Below, one piece after another: positions 52,099 through 61,280 of a stretch of DNA of 64,000 nucleotides. Source of the DNA: JAFAGX01 sp035623255 (GTDB lineage: Bacteria; Acidobacteriota; Terriglobia; Terriglobales; Acidobacteriaceae); contig DASPTU010000098.1 in assembly GCA_035623255.1 (NCBI GenBank), positions 16,035 to 80,034 on the forward strand. The letters run 5' to 3'. A program made the position numbers and the translations under genes. Numbering within the stretch: the first letter of the stretch is position 1; the number at the start of each line of letters is the position of its first letter. The notes beneath the pieces are model-generated. The model saw nothing but the letters and a program-made list of their open reading frames with translations. It was not told the origin of the DNA and did no database searches.

Positions 52099-53874
52099 CT
52101 AGCGCTTTTCGCGATAGTCAATAACGGTTCTGATCTCTGCTCCAAACTTCTCCTTCATGCGGCGAACAACCGGGTCTTGCTCCACGCGGCTGCGGCCTGT
52201 GCCATTAGGGGAAGTTCGAGCGGAAGGCGCGTTCGGCGCCGAGGCGTCTGGAACAATCTTTAATTTCACCGGCCGACCCAGCACTCCGCTCGCGGTCGCA
52301 TTAATCAGTCGCTTCGCATCCGCGCCCAGGGACATATCGACGACTGCCGCCGATGCGGCGACTTTGATCACGAGTTCGTTTCCGTCCACCTGCCAATGTC
52401 CGCTTTCCAGCATTGAGCTCAGCATGCGATGCCCGGCGTTGTCCAATGTGTTCAGGATTGCTGTGCGAAGGTCGTCCGATGGGCTCGGCGGTTGTTTTCG
52501 TTGCGCCTCGGGTGCAGATTCCATCGCGGCAGCCGGCACCGCCGCACCCATCACCACGGGCACGTTTGTCACCCCTGCTGCTACCTTTGGTGAGGTTTCC
52601 GGCCCTCCCTCGGATGAAAGCTTGCTCTTCCGTGCGGAATCGGCCGCAAATGGGGAAACGTAATTAGCACGACTCGGTGTTCCGGGTTCAGATTTGCGCA
52701 AGTCGGAAACGATGGAAGGCTTAGCTGGCGCGCGCAACGGAACCCCAGCGTGGCTCAACAACTCCTCAATCGGCAGTAATTTCTGGGCATGCGCCATCTT
52801 GAGCAGCCCGAGCTCCAGGTGGAATCGTTGTTCCTGGCGATAACCGAGCTCTCCATGAGTGCGCAGCATAATTTGTAAGTGCCGAGCCAGGTCTTCCTCG
52901 CTAAACAATTCGGCGACGCGCGCGACGCGCTGCCGTTCATCGCTGGAGATTTGGAGTAGCGGAGACTCAGCGCCAGCGACCTTCGCCACTACGGCATTGC
53001 GTATGAATTTCACCATCTGCCTCGCGAAATGAGTTGGACTGTGTCCCTCTGTGATCAGCGCATCAACGTGCCGCAAAACGTCTTCACTCGAGCCCCGCGC
53101 CACGGCTTGCATTACATCCTCGAGAACACCGGAAGCTGCGCTTCCCACGAGTTGCCGGACGATCTCGGAGGTCAACCGAGCGTCGCAGCACGCGATTGCC
53201 TGATCAAGAATCGAAAGCGCATCCCGCATTGAGCCGTCCCCAGCTTCGGCCAGCAACGCCAATGCATCTTCATCTGCCTCAATTTGCTCGCGAGCGGCAA
53301 TGTCGCGGATCTGCCCTAGAATCTCTTCGAATCTTACTGCCCTAAAGCTGAAGTGCTGGCAGCGAGATCGAATAGTCTGTGGAATGTCCTCGGGCTGAGT
53401 TGTAGCCAACATGAAAACTACATGGCCGGGCGGCTCCTCCAGGGTTTTCAAAAGCGCGTTGAAAGCAGCGTCGGTGATCTGGTGAGCCTCATCGAGAATG
53501 TAAATCTTGAACCGGTCCCTGGCGGGGCGATATCGCGCCGCCTCCCGTAACTCGCGAATCTCATCAATGCCGCGATTTGTGGCCGCATCGATTTCAATGA
53601 CGTCTACCGAGTTGCCGGCCCGAATCTCAACACAGGAATCGCAAACCCCGCAGGGCTCCGAAACTGGTTTTTCCGAGGAACGGCAGTTCAAGGCCATCGC
53701 CAGGATGCGCGCCACGGTGGTCTTGCCGATGCCGCGATGGCCGCTGAAAATGTAGCCGTGCGCCGTACGTCCTTGTTCGATAGCGTTCTTCAGCGTGCGG
53801 GTAACATGCTCTTGTCCTATGACTTCGCTGAATTTCTGGGGACGGTATTTGCGGGCCAGAACTTGGTAGCTCAT
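52099..53874 (-). CDS. dnaX: DNA polymerase III subunits gamma/tau
   Basis: 591 residues from ATG 53874, which gives the usual start MSYQVLARKYRPQKF; the frame is open up to 53952 but without homology. Walker A GHRGIGKTTVARI, a zinc-ribbon CxxC pair (CGVCDSCVEI), YILDEAHQITDAAFNALLKTLEEPP (Walker B/SRC region), then a Pro-rich tail and a C-terminal domain that could form tau. ATPase core of the clamp loader. No obvious programmed-frameshift slippery A/T run is visible. First gene of the dnaX operon. Confidence 0.96.
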   Translation of the reverse strand: MSYQVLARKYRPQKFSEVIGQEHVTRTLKNAIEQGRTAHGYIFSGHRGIGKTTVARILAMALNCRSSEKPVSEPCGVCDSCVEIRAGNSVDVIEIDAATNRGIDEIRELREAARYRPARDRFKIYILDEAHQITDAAFNALLKTLEEPPGHVVFMLATTQPEDIPQTIRSRCQHFSFRAVRFEEILGQIRDIAAREQIEADEDALALLAEAGDGSMRDALSILDQAIACCDARLTSEIVRQLVGSAASGVLEDVMQAVARGSSEDVLRHVDALITEGHSPTHFARQMVKFIRNAVVAKVAGAESPLLQISSDERQRVARVAELFSEEDLARHLQIMLRTHGELGYRQEQRFHLELGLLKMAHAQKLLPIEELLSHAGVPLRAPAKPSIVSDLRKSEPGTPSRANYVSPFAADSARKSKLSSEGGPETSPKVAAGVTNVPVVMGAAVPAAAMESAPEAQRKQPPSPSDDLRTAILNTLDNAGHRMLSSMLESGHWQVDGNELVIKVAASAAVVDMSLGADAKRLINATASGVLGRPVKLKIVPDASAPNAPSARTSPNGTGRSRVEQDPVVRRMKEKFGAEIRTVIDYREKR

Positions 53875-53995
53875 GCGGAAAACTTGATTATACGTGATGA
53901 TAAGACACCCGAAGCTCTGCCAATGCGGCGAAATCCTTGCGCGATCAGCCAATCCACGCTACCCTTCTCTTGGTTTTCGTACACGGGAGGGCGTC

Positions 53996-54352
53996 ATGCA
54001 ACTCAGACTTAGTACTCGCACTCTGGACGGAGCTTTAATCGTCGACTGTGCAGGACGCATTGTGTTTGGTGAGGAGACCGCGTACCTACGCGATACAGTT
54101 AAAAAACTAATTGCCGAGAGGCAGAAGGTAGTCCTTAACTTGGCCGATGTAAATTACATCGACAGCGGCGGGTTGGGAACCCTCGTCGCGCTCTATACGA
54201 CCGCCCGCAATAGCGGCGGTTCGATAAAGCTGGCTAATCTCACGCAACGCGTCGGGGATTTGCTCCAGGTCACGAAACTGGTAACCATCTTTGATGTATA
54301 TGACAGCGTCGAGAAAGCCGCGGCATCGTTCAGCAAAGACGCAGCCGCATAG
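53996..54352 (+). CDS. STAS-domain anti-sigma factor antagonist
   Basis: 118 residues from ATG 53996 (GGGAGGG upstream); the frame extends upstream but lacks homology. STAS fold with VVLNLADVNYIDSGGLGTLVALY, where Ser57 is the phosphoserine site of RsbV/SpoIIAA-type proteins. These bind and titrate anti-sigma kinases when dephosphorylated; a PP2C phosphatase of the right type is at 170-1438. No cognate kinase is close, so the cascade is inferred. Divergent from dnaX, 122 bases between starts. Confidence 0.88.
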   Translation: MQLRLSTRTLDGALIVDCAGRIVFGEETAYLRDTVKKLIAERQKVVLNLADVNYIDSGGLGTLVALYTTARNSGGSIKLANLTQRVGDLLQVTKLVTIFDVYDSVEKAAASFSKDAAA

Positions 54353-54424
54353 GATTTCCTAAGGTCACCGCGAACTTCCACCTACAGGCTGAGCGGCACG
54401 CAAGGCAGACATCCGCTCAATCCG

Positions 54425-57010
54425 TTACTTTCGGCCCAGGAATCGAATTCGGGACGTAAACGAACGATGGCCGTAGCCGCTGAAGGTGAGGAATTGCGAG
54501 GAGTTGATGTTGCCATTGACAAAGATTGGATTCTGATTGTCTGTGAGGTTGTCGAATCCGCCACGCAAAGCCCAGTAGTAGCCAAACGCGCGGAAGCGCT
54601 TTTCCAAGTGCAAATTGAGAGTGAAATATGTCGGGAACCTGCGGGCGCCTGGCGGCTCAACTAGTTCCTGCAGGTTGTTGTAGACGTCAAACGGGAATCC
54701 GTTGCGAGCTTCGGCCGAGTAGGCGAGATCCAAGTGGTGAACAATCGGCAAGCTGAAGAAAGGGAGATAGCCCCAGGAAAGAAAACGGTTGGGCGCATCC
54801 CAGGAAAATGCGCCCGCCTGTTGTGGGCTTAGGAAGGGGTTATCTACATTGAAGTCGAGCACCTGGTTTGAGCGCGCACTAGACCGGCTGTACGAGCCAC
54901 TGATCAGATAGTACTGCCCAAAACTATGCCGCAATGTGAGCTGGACTGAATGATAGTGATCGTTGCGTGTGTTTTGAAGAATAAAATCGCCACCCAGCGA
55001 TCCATTCTGAGTGTTGTAGACGAAATCGTGGGTACCCTGCCGCTGCATGTATTCGGCTTTCAGGACGATCGCCTTTGGTAGCTTTCGCTCAATAGCTCCA
55101 CTCCAGTTCAGAAATTGGGGAGCTTGAAGCGTCCTGCGATCGACGGTGAAGCTGGACATCACCGGCGTAGGGGTTGGAATCACAATTCCCTCAAGGTTGA
55201 TTGGCGCACCTGTCGCGCTAAAAAAATAGTCCGCTCGTTCGCCGGCGTACGGACGCGCGATGAGAATCAAATCAGTCGCGTCGTAAACTACGCCGATGCC
55301 CGCAGACAACTTGGTGTTTCCTGAATTATCGAGAACATAGGTGCCGGCAAGGCGTGGCGACGTGAGCGGACTGCGGACAATCTGGTCCCAATCAAACCGT
55401 ATGCCGGGCGCGATCAACAGACGGTTGCTAATCGACCAGCGGTCCTCGATATAGGCGCCCACTTCGGAATTGTAAGTAGTGGAATGGTTTCCGCCGGAAA
55501 ACACCGAATAGCGGACACACGGGGACGGCACAATCGGAACGCTGGCACCATTTACCGGGCATGCCCCATTTGCAGTGCTGGCGCTTGGTCCGGGCCAAAA
55601 CGAGATTGGGCGCCGGAGAAACTGGGCATCGTAATCGATCCGGTCGAGGTCTACGCCAAGTTGCACATCATGATGACCGTGCCACTCGCGCGGAGGCAGA
55701 TACAGGTTCGAAAGGAACTGATAGCGGCGGGCATGAGTCTTCTGGTCAAGGTAATAGTTGCCTCCGGCGGTCGTCGTCGTCATGAAATAGGGAGCTATAC
55801 CGTGAGGAGTGAGTGACAGGTTGTACTGATCGAAGTTGAACCCTGTTTCGAGCAGTTGGCCACCAGTGAAGTAATGTTGGTCCTTTATGGTGCTGACGTA
55901 GACAGCCTCAGAATCGACTGGGTTTGCAGCAGCCGGACTGAAGAGTGATAGGCCGGAGTACTGATCGTCCAGATAGTTGTAGAGGAAACCCGTGGTGATG
56001 ATGTTGCGCGAACCAACGTTGGTCTGGACCTTTGCCAGATTTCCTGCGCGCCAGTAATGATCTGTGTCCTGTCCAACGGCAAGCTGGGGAATGATCAGGT
56101 TACTGTACTCTCCCTCCAGCGCGTCAAAGAACCACGCTTTGCCTTTAACGATGGGGCCGGAGAAGGTGAAACGGGGCGTCCATTGATCGAGAGCCAATCC
56201 TTTCTTGTTCTGCACAGAGGGGATGAAGTCAGTGGCAATCTGGTGAAAATGGTCGTCGCCAATGCCGGTTACCAGATTCAAAACGCCGCCTGACCCTTTG
56301 CCAAATTGCGCCGGCTCGCGGCTTGGTTCTACATCGAGGGCGCGAAACGCGTCCGTGCTGACCCGAACCAGGAGCAGTCCATTGGCCGGCTGCGTAAGGT
56401 TGAAACCGTCGAGTAGGGTGAGTGTCTGATGAGTTTCAGCACCCGCGACATGCGGCTGCCCTGAGGAATCCTGGATTACTCCGGGAATGAAGTTCACGAC
56501 ATTTCTGTAGTCATTGGTTCCTGGATATGGGAGGTTGATAATGTCCATTCCCGTGAGCTCCTCTTTTGAAGCAATCTGTGCCGGGTTGATTTCAGGGGCA
56601 GGCTCTTGAACATTGACCACCTCATGAACTTCTCGCTGATGGAAAAGCGTCACATCAAGGCTGGATGTCTCTCGAGGCTGCAGGTCCGGGAGTGAACTGG
56701 TGTAGAAACCCGGCTTCTCTATTCGCAGTTCATAGGCTTGGGCGGGAAGATTGCTAAAAAAACATCGTCCGGCGAAATCCGTGCCACATCGCAGGGGGGA
56801 TGCCTGCGGAGATGATCTCAGTTGAACGATCGCCGACGGAACTGCCACCCCGTTTTCATCACTAACAACGATTTCGAGGCGGGAAATTGCAGTTCTGGGG
56901 CCAGCCTGTGCGGCGGTCGTTTGCGCGCACGTGCGGCTGCCGACTAGCAATAAAGACGCAAACCAACAACTGAACCTCAGAATGCCACCACGCCGGGACA
57001 TCATACGCAT
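54425..57010 (-). CDS. TonB-dependent receptor with carboxypeptidase-regulatory-like N-terminal domain
   Basis: 861 residues. Signal peptide (CWFASLLLVGSRTCAQ), a carboxypeptidase-regulatory-like fold (about 40-125: VSDENGVAVPSAIVQLRSS, then YELRIEKPGFYTSSLPDL), a plug domain with IINLPYPGTNDYRNVVNFIPGVIQ near 170 and LLDGFNLTQPANG, and a long C-terminal beta barrel with aromatic-rich strands. Typical of acidobacterial Oar/SusC-like receptors taking up carbohydrates or peptides; ligand unknown. ExbBD/TonB power is needed from elsewhere. About 200 bases upstream hold its promoter region. Confidence 0.88.
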   Translation of the reverse strand: MRMMSRRGGILRFSCWFASLLLVGSRTCAQTTAAQAGPRTAISRLEIVVSDENGVAVPSAIVQLRSSPQASPLRCGTDFAGRCFFSNLPAQAYELRIEKPGFYTSSLPDLQPRETSSLDVTLFHQREVHEVVNVQEPAPEINPAQIASKEELTGMDIINLPYPGTNDYRNVVNFIPGVIQDSSGQPHVAGAETHQTLTLLDGFNLTQPANGLLLVRVSTDAFRALDVEPSREPAQFGKGSGGVLNLVTGIGDDHFHQIATDFIPSVQNKKGLALDQWTPRFTFSGPIVKGKAWFFDALEGEYSNLIIPQLAVGQDTDHYWRAGNLAKVQTNVGSRNIITTGFLYNYLDDQYSGLSLFSPAAANPVDSEAVYVSTIKDQHYFTGGQLLETGFNFDQYNLSLTPHGIAPYFMTTTTAGGNYYLDQKTHARRYQFLSNLYLPPREWHGHHDVQLGVDLDRIDYDAQFLRRPISFWPGPSASTANGACPVNGASVPIVPSPCVRYSVFSGGNHSTTYNSEVGAYIEDRWSISNRLLIAPGIRFDWDQIVRSPLTSPRLAGTYVLDNSGNTKLSAGIGVVYDATDLILIARPYAGERADYFFSATGAPINLEGIVIPTPTPVMSSFTVDRRTLQAPQFLNWSGAIERKLPKAIVLKAEYMQRQGTHDFVYNTQNGSLGGDFILQNTRNDHYHSVQLTLRHSFGQYYLISGSYSRSSARSNQVLDFNVDNPFLSPQQAGAFSWDAPNRFLSWGYLPFFSLPIVHHLDLAYSAEARNGFPFDVYNNLQELVEPPGARRFPTYFTLNLHLEKRFRAFGYYWALRGGFDNLTDNQNPIFVNGNINSSQFLTFSGYGHRSFTSRIRFLGRK

Positions 57011-57217
57011 TTTCTCTCAACCTTCAGCCACTTTTCCTATGTTCTTTACCACACTAACGAGCGATTTCCCGAGCAGGGCGATGGGCAAGAGTGTTGGTGA
57101 TCCGGGCTCGCAGGCTCCATCCGTTGTTATCTCTGCTGGTACATACCCTTATGGTCGTTGAGCCACTGGCAGGCTTCGGTGAAAATCAGCATATCCGATG
57201 GTGTTGAAGGGGGACTG

Positions 57218-57688
57218 GTGAGGACTCGAGTTGTTGCGACGCTGTTGTGGGTGGTTGTGATTTGTAGTCCGATGGCCTCTGCTAAGGACGTCGCATTGAT
57301 TTCCAATAAGGCAAACCACGTCGAAGCCCTCACCCTGGCCGAATTGGTAAAAATCTGCAAGGGTCAAACCGGCCGTTGGCAAGATGGCAAACCGGTCACG
57401 CTAGTGATGCGCGATCCGGCTTCTCCGGAAATGAAAGTTGTATTGCAGAAAATTTATGAGCTACCCAAGGAAGATGTCGCTGTTCTGATTGCCAATGCCA
57501 ACCACAACCGGCAGAACCATCCTGCCATCATCGTAGTTGATTCTGACGAAGCACTGGTGAAAAAGGTCGAATCGACGACCGGGGCTGTGGGTCTGGTTGA
57601 TGTGTATGCGATTACCAGTGGAGTGACGGTTGTGCGGGTGGACAGCAAGTTGCCGCTGGAGCCTGGTTATGCAATGCACGGCAACTGA
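57218..57688 (+). CDS. PstS-like (PBP domain) small secreted protein
   Basis: 156 residues from a GTG at 57218, preceded by AAGGGGG; a longer frame starts at 57158. Signal peptide VVATLLWVVVICSPMASA. The mature domain has ALTLAELVKICKGQTGRWQDGKPVTLVMRDPASPEMKVVLQKIY and TTGAVGLVDVYAI, the pattern of single-lobe phosphate-binding-like PBP domains. No ABC transporter genes are beside it; it may be a periplasmic partner of the PilZ/histidine-kinase genes that follow, or a free binding protein. Moderately supported. Confidence 0.65.
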   Translation: MRTRVVATLLWVVVICSPMASAKDVALISNKANHVEALTLAELVKICKGQTGRWQDGKPVTLVMRDPASPEMKVVLQKIYELPKEDVAVLIANANHNRQNHPAIIVVDSDEALVKKVESTTGAVGLVDVYAITSGVTVVRVDSKLPLEPGYAMHGN

Positions 57689-57741
57689 GATCACATCCGA
57701 CTTCGGCCGAGGCTCGGGCCGGCCAAAACGGGGGATAGGAA

Positions 57742-58098
57742 ATGGGTGAGGTCGAGGGAAAGGGCAAAACCGGGTCCCAGGCCCCACGTCGCTATCCTCG
57801 CTATCCGGTCGACATGCGAATCTCGATTCAGGTCTTTCGCCCTACAGGAACAGTTTCGCTGTGGGGCCGCTCCACCGAGCTAGGCGAGGATGGAATCGGC
57901 GGGACACTCACAGGAGAGGTGGAACCGGGCGAGGTGGTATCAATGGAGTTGTCTTTGCCTGCAAGTCATCCTATGAAACTGCGCGCCCTGGCTCGTTATC
58001 GCTCTGGATTGCATCACGGTTTCGAGTTTCTCGCGCTAAACAGCCAACAGAAAGACACGCTGCACCGAGTGTGTCAGATACTAGGGACCGGCGCATAA
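57742..58098 (+). CDS. PilZ domain protein
   Basis: 118 residues. Basic N-terminus RRYPRYPVDMRI, where RYPRY could provide the RxxxR c-di-GMP motif, then WGRSTELGEDGIGGTLTGEVEPGEVVSMEL (the DxSxxG-like turn) and HHGFEFLALNSQQKDTL. A compact single PilZ fold. It lies 54 bases after the PBP-like gene and about 110 bases before the hybrid kinase gene, which may form a unit, but a GTAAC-N5-GTTAC dyad (58132-58146) in that gap may be a separate promoter. Confidence 0.8.
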   Translation: MGEVEGKGKTGSQAPRRYPRYPVDMRISIQVFRPTGTVSLWGRSTELGEDGIGGTLTGEVEPGEVVSMELSLPASHPMKLRALARYRSGLHHGFEFLALNSQQKDTLHRVCQILGTGA

Positions 58099-58206
58099 CC
58101 TCCTCAGGGCCGCTCACAATCACAATTACTTCAGTAACTTTAGGTTACTTCGCAGCCCATCTAGCATATTGGTGTCAAAACCTGATTTTCTGACAGGGAG
58201 GATTCG

Positions 58207-60777
58207 ATGGGTGACAAAATCACCCGATCGCCGAGGTCCGCCGACCGTACGCGGGCGAAGTTCCTGCGCGAAGCGCTGGAACACAATACGCCTGCGATGT
58301 CTCTTCCCTCGCACGGCGCAAAATCGACGTTAAAGCATTCGAATCTGAGGCTTGACCCGGCCCACTGCGAAGAAACGTACCTCGAGCAACTGCTCGAGTG
58401 TGCTCCCGAAGCTATCGCGCTGGTGGATGTAGAACAGAAGGTCACGCACATCAACAGCGAGTTCACCCGCGTTTTCGGTTTTACTCTGGACGAAGTTCGG
58501 GGCCGAAGTCTGGCACCGCTCCTTATACCGCCTGACCGCGCGGCAGAAGTCTGTTGGCTCAAGGAGATGCTAAGCAAGGGTCAAAAAATCGCTCTTGAAA
58601 CCAAGCGGCAGCGCAAAGACGGGACTTTGGTAGACGTTTTTGCTTCCGGTGCACCGGTCATGATTTCGGGAAAGCAGGCTGGGGCTTGGGCTGTCTATCG
58701 CGACATCTCGGAGGAAAAACGCGCGCAGTCCCTCAGTTCGGCGCTCTTAAGGATCGCGGAAAAGGCCAGCTCCGCAGAGGACCTCCAGCAGTTTTATGCC
58801 ACGGTGCACAACGTCGTAGCGGAACTGATGTATGCGCGGAACCTTTACATTGCACTCTACGATCCCTTGACCCAGTTGCTCAGCTTTCCGTACTTCGTCG
58901 ACGAGGTCGACCCGCGGCCAGAACCCAAGAAACTCGGCAAAGGGTTGACCGAGTATGTATTACGGACGGGAGAACCGTTATTGTGCAAGCCCGAGGATTT
59001 CGAGCGTCTGGTTAAGGAGGGGGAAGCAGAACTGATTGGATCCCCGTCCTTGGACTGGTTGGGTGTTCCGCTGAAGGTGGGAAGCGACACGATAGGCGTG
59101 GTAGTAGTGCAGAGCTACAGTGGCAATGTTCGCTTTGGGGAAAAGGAAAAAGGAATCCTCACCTTTGTCTCGCAACAGTTGGCCTCGGCCATCGAACATA
59201 AGAGAAATGAAGAGGCCATACGCCGCTCGGAAGCGCGGTACCGCTCCTTGGTACACAGCGCCGCCTACGGCATCTACTGTTCCACCCGGGACGGCCGGTT
59301 TCTGGATGCGAATCCGGCGCTAGTAGCTATGCTTGGCTACGACAGCGTCGAAGAAGTTCTCGAACTGGATCCCACCCGCGATCTTTTCGTCGATGGCACT
59401 GAGCTGGCCAATCTGATGCGAAGCTTTGAGACTGGCTCGCGCCTCAACAATGTGGAGGTGCAGTGGAAACGCAAAGATGGCAAAGTCATCACCGTCCGGC
59501 TGAGCGGAAGAATTTTCAACAACCCTCACGACCCCGCGGATGTGCTGGAGATCATTGCTGAGGATGTGACCGAACAACGGGTCCTGGAAAACCAGTTCCG
59601 CCAAGTGCAGAAGATGGAAGCAGTGGGCAGGCTTGCCGGTGGGGTAGCGCATGACTTCAACAATCTCTTGACCGTAATCAGCGGCTACACGGAAGTTTTG
59701 TTGGAGCGAACGCAAGGGCATGATCCGCTCTATCCCAAGATTCATGCAATCCACCAGGCCACAGAGCGTGCCACCAGCGTCACCCGACAATTGCTGGCCT
59801 TCAGCCGCAAGCAAATGTTGGAGTTGAAGGTGGTGGACATCAATACCATCGTGACTGACATGGAACGGCTCCTTCGCCCTTTGATTGGTGAAAACATTGA
59901 ACTCGATACGCGTCTGGCTCGCGATCTCGGGCATGCTCGCGCCGACGCCGGGCAAATCGAGCAAGTGATCATGAACTTAGTGGTGAACTCGAAAGATGCT
60001 ATGCCGGATGGCGGCAGGATCACGATCCAAACGAAAAATACGGATTTGCAAAAAGAGGAGCTCAGCCGGGAGCATCCTTACATTCATCCCGGTTCCTACG
60101 TCGTCCTTTGCGTGGGCGACGACGGTCACGGCATGGACAAAGAGACGCAGGCACGGATCTTTGAGCCTTTTTTCACAACCAAGGAAAAGGGAAAAGGCAC
60201 GGGCCTTGGCCTTTCAACCGTGTACGGCATCGTTAAGCAAAGCGGAGGCTATATTCTCGTTGACAGCCAGATGGACAAGGGGACGACTTTTCGGATTTTC
60301 CTGCCCAGGGTCGACGACGCGGCGGAAAATGTAGGGCGAATTGAAACTAAGCCTGCAAAGAAAAGTGCTTGTGAGACGGTCTTGCTGGTGGAGGATGAGG
60401 AATCAGTGCGGCAACTGGTTCGCGAACTCCTGGAAGCAGAGGGCTATAAGATTCTTGAGGCACAAAACGGAGACGAAGCGTTGCGAGTTGCCGATACTCA
60501 TTCGGATATCGACCTTCTGATCACCGACGTCGTAATGCCCGGTATGAGCGGCCGCGAGCTCTCCGCGAGACTGTGTGCTTCCCATCCTCATACGAAATTG
60601 CTCTACCTCTCGGGATATACCGAGGACGCGATAGTCCACGAAGGAGTGCTGGACCCTGGTACTGCTTTCCTCCAAAAGCCATTCACTCTGCAGACTTTGT
60701 CCCGCAAGGTCCGGGAGGTCCTGGGTCGAGAGGTGCCGGGGCGCAACGCGCATCAGAAAACGGGCGAGTCGTCGTAG
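58207..60777 (+). CDS. Hybrid sensor histidine kinase (PAS-GAF-PAS-HisKA-HATPase-REC)
   Basis: 856 residues, no membrane span, so cytoplasmic sensing. PAS about 60-180 (ITHINSEFTRVFGFTLDEV), GAF about 185-335 (TEYVLRTGEPLLCKPEDF, then SQQLASAIEHKRNEE), second PAS about 340-460, HisKA with His482 in GGVAHDFNNLL, ATPase motifs IMNLVVNSKDAM (N box), GDDGHGMD (G1) and GKGTGLGLSTVYGI (G2), and a C-terminal receiver with Asp774 (LLITDVVMPGM). It would transfer phosphate to its own receiver or an Hpt; no separate regulator is nearby. Confidence 0.93.
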   Translation: MGDKITRSPRSADRTRAKFLREALEHNTPAMSLPSHGAKSTLKHSNLRLDPAHCEETYLEQLLECAPEAIALVDVEQKVTHINSEFTRVFGFTLDEVRGRSLAPLLIPPDRAAEVCWLKEMLSKGQKIALETKRQRKDGTLVDVFASGAPVMISGKQAGAWAVYRDISEEKRAQSLSSALLRIAEKASSAEDLQQFYATVHNVVAELMYARNLYIALYDPLTQLLSFPYFVDEVDPRPEPKKLGKGLTEYVLRTGEPLLCKPEDFERLVKEGEAELIGSPSLDWLGVPLKVGSDTIGVVVVQSYSGNVRFGEKEKGILTFVSQQLASAIEHKRNEEAIRRSEARYRSLVHSAAYGIYCSTRDGRFLDANPALVAMLGYDSVEEVLELDPTRDLFVDGTELANLMRSFETGSRLNNVEVQWKRKDGKVITVRLSGRIFNNPHDPADVLEIIAEDVTEQRVLENQFRQVQKMEAVGRLAGGVAHDFNNLLTVISGYTEVLLERTQGHDPLYPKIHAIHQATERATSVTRQLLAFSRKQMLELKVVDINTIVTDMERLLRPLIGENIELDTRLARDLGHARADAGQIEQVIMNLVVNSKDAMPDGGRITIQTKNTDLQKEELSREHPYIHPGSYVVLCVGDDGHGMDKETQARIFEPFFTTKEKGKGTGLGLSTVYGIVKQSGGYILVDSQMDKGTTFRIFLPRVDDAAENVGRIETKPAKKSACETVLLVEDEESVRQLVRELLEAEGYKILEAQNGDEALRVADTHSDIDLLITDVVMPGMSGRELSARLCASHPHTKLLYLSGYTEDAIVHEGVLDPGTAFLQKPFTLQTLSRKVREVLGREVPGRNAHQKTGESS

Positions 60778-60825
60778 CGCGCAGCATCGCGGCTGACGGC
60801 TGTCTCAACTAGCAACCCCCAGCCC

Positions 60826-61188
60826 CTACACTTGACGCTGGGCCTTGCATTCTGTGCAAGGACACCAGTCGCGCAGGAACTGCCAGGAGTAGATTCCGAG
60901 CTCGTGGCCATCATTCCAATGAAACTTGATGGCGTACTTCCCCACCGGTTCAGCGGAATTCGGCTTGGCCGCCGGTTTGAACATGGGCAGTGCACCTGGA
61001 GCGAGCTTTGGAGCTTCTCCCGGTTGCCGGTGGTTTTTGCCACGCTCCTCATCGCATAGGGCGCAGGGACAGGCATCGCGCAAATAGGCGAAATTGTAGT
61101 GTGACAAGTGACCGTCCTTCCATTCGATGTCAACCCCTGTACCCGATGTGAGATTTACCTTGACCGATTTCGGGTCAGCGACTGCCAT
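60826..61188 (-). CDS. DUF971 (gamma-butyrobetaine hydroxylase-like N-terminal) protein
   Basis: 120 residues. DUF971 pattern: GVDIEWKDGHLSHYNFAYLRDACPCALC, then KFHWNDGHELGIYSWQFLRDWCPCTEC. The two CPC-type motifs form a zinc or iron-sulfur site as in the N-terminal domain of gamma-butyrobetaine hydroxylases, but the oxygenase domain is absent. DUF971 genes often lie by Mrp/ApbC; none is here. ATG start MAVADPKSVKVNL. Small cytoplasmic protein, function undefined. Confidence 0.88.
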   Translation of the reverse strand: MAVADPKSVKVNLTSGTGVDIEWKDGHLSHYNFAYLRDACPCALCDEERGKNHRQPGEAPKLAPGALPMFKPAAKPNSAEPVGKYAIKFHWNDGHELGIYSWQFLRDWCPCTECKAQRQV

Positions 61189-61280
61189 GAAACCCAGTAT
61201 CGCACACGGTTAGTTGCGGCAATGGGTTCACAGGACTTGCTATAAACCGGGCCGCGTCCCTTTGCATCCCATTCGTTGTT

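Noticed and set aside
52099..53874. Programmed frameshift signal in dnaX for gamma
   Set aside because: No A-rich slippery heptamer with a downstream hairpin was evident; I cannot support a short product.
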